A DNA stretch of 6,123 bases, taken from the NCBI GenBank assembly GCA_021162325.1, contig JAGGYV010000265.1, positions 1 to 6,123 of the forward strand. The letters are read 5' to 3'. Below are positions 4,757 to 6,123 of this stretch, in pieces. The notes beneath the pieces are model-generated. The model saw only the letters and a program-made list of their open reading frames with translations, was not told the origin of the DNA and did no database searches. Numbering within the stretch: position 1 is the stretch's first letter; the number at the start of each line of letters is the position of its first letter. Origin of the DNA: Desulfobacteraceae bacterium (GTDB lineage Bacteria > Desulfobacterota > Desulfobacteria > Desulfobacterales > Desulfosalsimonadaceae). The translations under genes and the position numbers were made by a program.

Positions 4757-6001
4757 ATGAACGAAAAATATATGCAATACGATGATGAGCAGGATGAATT
4801 ATTCGAGGATGAACTTTTTCTTGATTACCACAAAAACCGACCCGGCAGCGGGTTTAACTATGTCATTGATGATGTCGTAAAAATTTATCCAAACGCCGTG
4901 CTTGTCGGTGCCATTGCCGCATCAAAATATATTCGACCGCCGATCCGGCCGCGGGTGACATATGATGTGGATATTTTATTGTCAGAAACTGATTTTGAGG
5001 CTTTTCTTTCAGATGACCTGCCAGAAGATTCTTTGAAAAATATGGAAAAATATTTCACGGATTCAGACACTGTAAACCACAGCCTGCAACATAAAAGCAC
5101 CGGCATTTATGTTGATTTTTTATCCACTGAAAGCACGCCGCTGAAGAAAAAATTAATTCGGCACATTCTGGAAAACAGAAAAAAAACAACAAATAAATTA
5201 AGGCTTGGTAATTCAACTATTAATATTGTAAAACCCGAATATTTAATCGCATTAAAATTGAACCGGTATTACAAAATCCCTCGGACAGAAAAAGGATTAT
5301 GCGACCGCCTGGATATTACCAAAATTTTAAAAACATTAATTTCAAATTCCATATTGTTTAGTTTCAGTGGCGCGAAGGAATTCATGAATAAGCAGGAAAT
5401 TGCCTGTTTTAAAAAAATTTATGACGATGTCGAATTTGAAATAAACGCGGAGAAAAAGCTTCAAAAGGATTTGTACTGGCAATCCATGTATATTATCGAT
5501 TTTGAAGCATCTGGCCTTGGCAAGGCGTCTTATCCGATTGAAGTGGCCTGGGGAGACGGCAGGCACCCCATAACTTCATTTTTGTTGAATCCCGAGTGCA
5601 TGGATGGCTGGACGGACTGGGATCCCAGAAGTATAGAATTCCATGGCATACCCAGAGATAAATTAATCAAAAAAGGGGAGGATCCAAAGCGTATCGCTGA
5701 AATTATGGTAAAGGAGCTGGCCGGAAAAATATTATATTCGGATGAACCGAGATACGACAATATGTGGAAAGACCGGCTGCTCAAAGATTCCGGTTATGAC
5801 CCCGGATTGATCCGGATTAAAAACTTAAAATATTTTTTAAACAAGATGATTAAAGCCATATCCCCTAAGATGAAGTTTACGGATCTTCTTGAAGAATTTT
5901 CAGCAAAAACCAAAACCCCACATAGAGCCGGGCCGGATGTCTCCTGGCTGTTTGAGTTTGTGGATTTTGTGAGAAATACAGTTTTTGATTTCGGGCCTTA
6001 G
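4757..6001 (+). CDS. nucleotidyltransferase-like / DEDDh 3'-5' exonuclease fusion protein
   Basis: 414 residues in two domains. After an acidic N-terminus (DDEQDELFEDEL), residues 34-190 resemble the MNT/AbiEii-type nucleotidyltransferase fold. The visible parts are AVLVGAIAASKY (47-58, with GA where GG or GS is usual), the catalytic-type pair YDVDI (D70, D72), a third acidic residue in YVDFL (D120), and the KPEYLIALKL ... DRLDITKIL helices (159-191). Residues 243-405 match the DnaQ/RNase T superfamily: MYIIDFEASGL (D248, E250), SYPIEVAWG, WTDWD...FHGIP, ILYSDEPRYDNMW (D334 as the ExoII Asp) and PHRAGPDVSWL (H389, D394 as ExoIII). All key exonuclease residues are present. No signal peptide or membrane segment is seen, so it is cytosolic. 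The predicted chemistry is NMP transfer plus 3'-end trimming of nucleic acid. The substrate is unknown. The ATG lacks a good ribosome site. No antitoxin partner is next to it. The exonuclease call is strong and the transferase call moderate. Confidence 0.8.
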   Translation: MNEKYMQYDDEQDELFEDELFLDYHKNRPGSGFNYVIDDVVKIYPNAVLVGAIAASKYIRPPIRPRVTYDVDILLSETDFEAFLSDDLPEDSLKNMEKYFTDSDTVNHSLQHKSTGIYVDFLSTESTPLKKKLIRHILENRKKTTNKLRLGNSTINIVKPEYLIALKLNRYYKIPRTEKGLCDRLDITKILKTLISNSILFSFSGAKEFMNKQEIACFKKIYDDVEFEINAEKKLQKDLYWQSMYIIDFEASGLGKASYPIEVAWGDGRHPITSFLLNPECMDGWTDWDPRSIEFHGIPRDKLIKKGEDPKRIAEIMVKELAGKILYSDEPRYDNMWKDRLLKDSGYDPGLIRIKNLKYFLNKMIKAISPKMKFTDLLEEFSAKTKTPHRAGPDVSWLFEFVDFVRNTVFDFGP

Positions 6002-6039
6002 GGTTCGGAAATAAATAAGTCATCGAATTTGGCGCTGGA

Positions 6040-6120
6040 ATTTTTTTCGTCTTCAAGGCGCTTTGCCGAGAGCATAGCTGGCTATTTGACCGACAAAGCA
6101 ACACAGAAGACGGGAAAAAT
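6040..6120. repeat. long imperfect hairpin element
   Basis: ATTTTTTTCGTCTTC at 6040-6054 pairs with GAAGACGGGAAAAAT at 6106-6120 (15 bases, two of them G-T). Inside, GCTTTG 6060-6065 pairs with CAAAGC 6094-6099, and ATAGC 6074-6078 pairs with GCTAT 6081-6085 around a TG loop. The T-run is on the 5' side in both orientations, so this is not a normal intrinsic terminator. Like the element at 1335-1500, it has GGCGC on the left arm (6058-6062 here) facing GCAAC(A/G)CA on the right (6098-6105). It begins 39 bases after the exonuclease fusion gene and may be a member of the same palindromic family. Confidence 0.6.
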
Positions 6121-6123
6121 AAT

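Noticed and set aside
6001..6123. Intrinsic terminator after the fusion gene
   Set aside because: The hairpin at 6040-6120 has its T-run before the stem and an A-run after it on the plus strand, the reverse of a terminator. It fits a palindromic repeat better.
1..6123. CRISPR array, tRNA or rRNA genes
   Set aside because: No regularly spaced direct repeats, no cloverleaf with a T-loop GTTCRA set, and no rRNA-like stretch were seen on either strand.

Overview
The window (about 42-45% GC by eye) looks like a piece of an accessory region of an environmental bacterium. A Desulfobacterota (deltaproteobacterial sulfate-reducer-like) host is my best guess. It rests on the ferredoxin-nitroreductase, an environmental-type integron integrase, and palindromic intergenic elements of a kind I associate with that group. 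This is inference, not proof.

Layout. Left end (1-1330): an integron platform that has stopped working. A gene cut by the window edge runs leftwards on the minus strand. Divergent from it is a recognisable integron integrase, intI (221-1197, plus). It is broken by a 2-base duplication and also lacks one residue in the active-site helix. Just past its stop, on the minus strand, is the C-terminal remnant of a RelE/ParE-type toxin. A palindromic, MITE-like element (1335-1500) follows.

Middle (1615-3174): the intact, ordinary part, all on the minus strand. It holds a two-cluster ferredoxin fused to a nitroreductase, with a dyad operator candidate upstream. Next comes a tandem pair of YebG-family genes, one full length and one lacking the N-terminal strand. 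The two lie in the same reading frame, separated by a single TAG and three codons.

Right-middle (3515-4566): a second graveyard. The C-terminal half of an AAA-type ATPase with DUF4143 has lost its ATPase half. It is joined in the same frame, across stop codons, to the first 51 codons of a REP-associated tyrosine transposase (RAYT). A cluster of REP-like repeats containing GTTGGGT/ACCCAAC arms lies just upstream of the RAYT start. These repeats are arranged as two interlocking inverted repeats.

Right end (4757-6001, plus): one intact 414-residue protein. It appears to join a nucleotidyltransferase-like domain (DVD...VDF) to a DEDDh 3'-5' exonuclease domain (DFE...RYD...HRAGPD). This is the most promising candidate for something undescribed, because the two activities could act in opposite directions on an RNA 3' end. 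A long imperfect hairpin (6040-6120) closes the window. It shares sequence features with the element at 1335-1500.

Overall, mobile or recombination elements (integron, RAYT/REP, palindromic repeats) and defence- or toxin-like genes surround a small conserved core. There is no complete multi-gene operon whose parts clearly work together, apart from the yebG pair.
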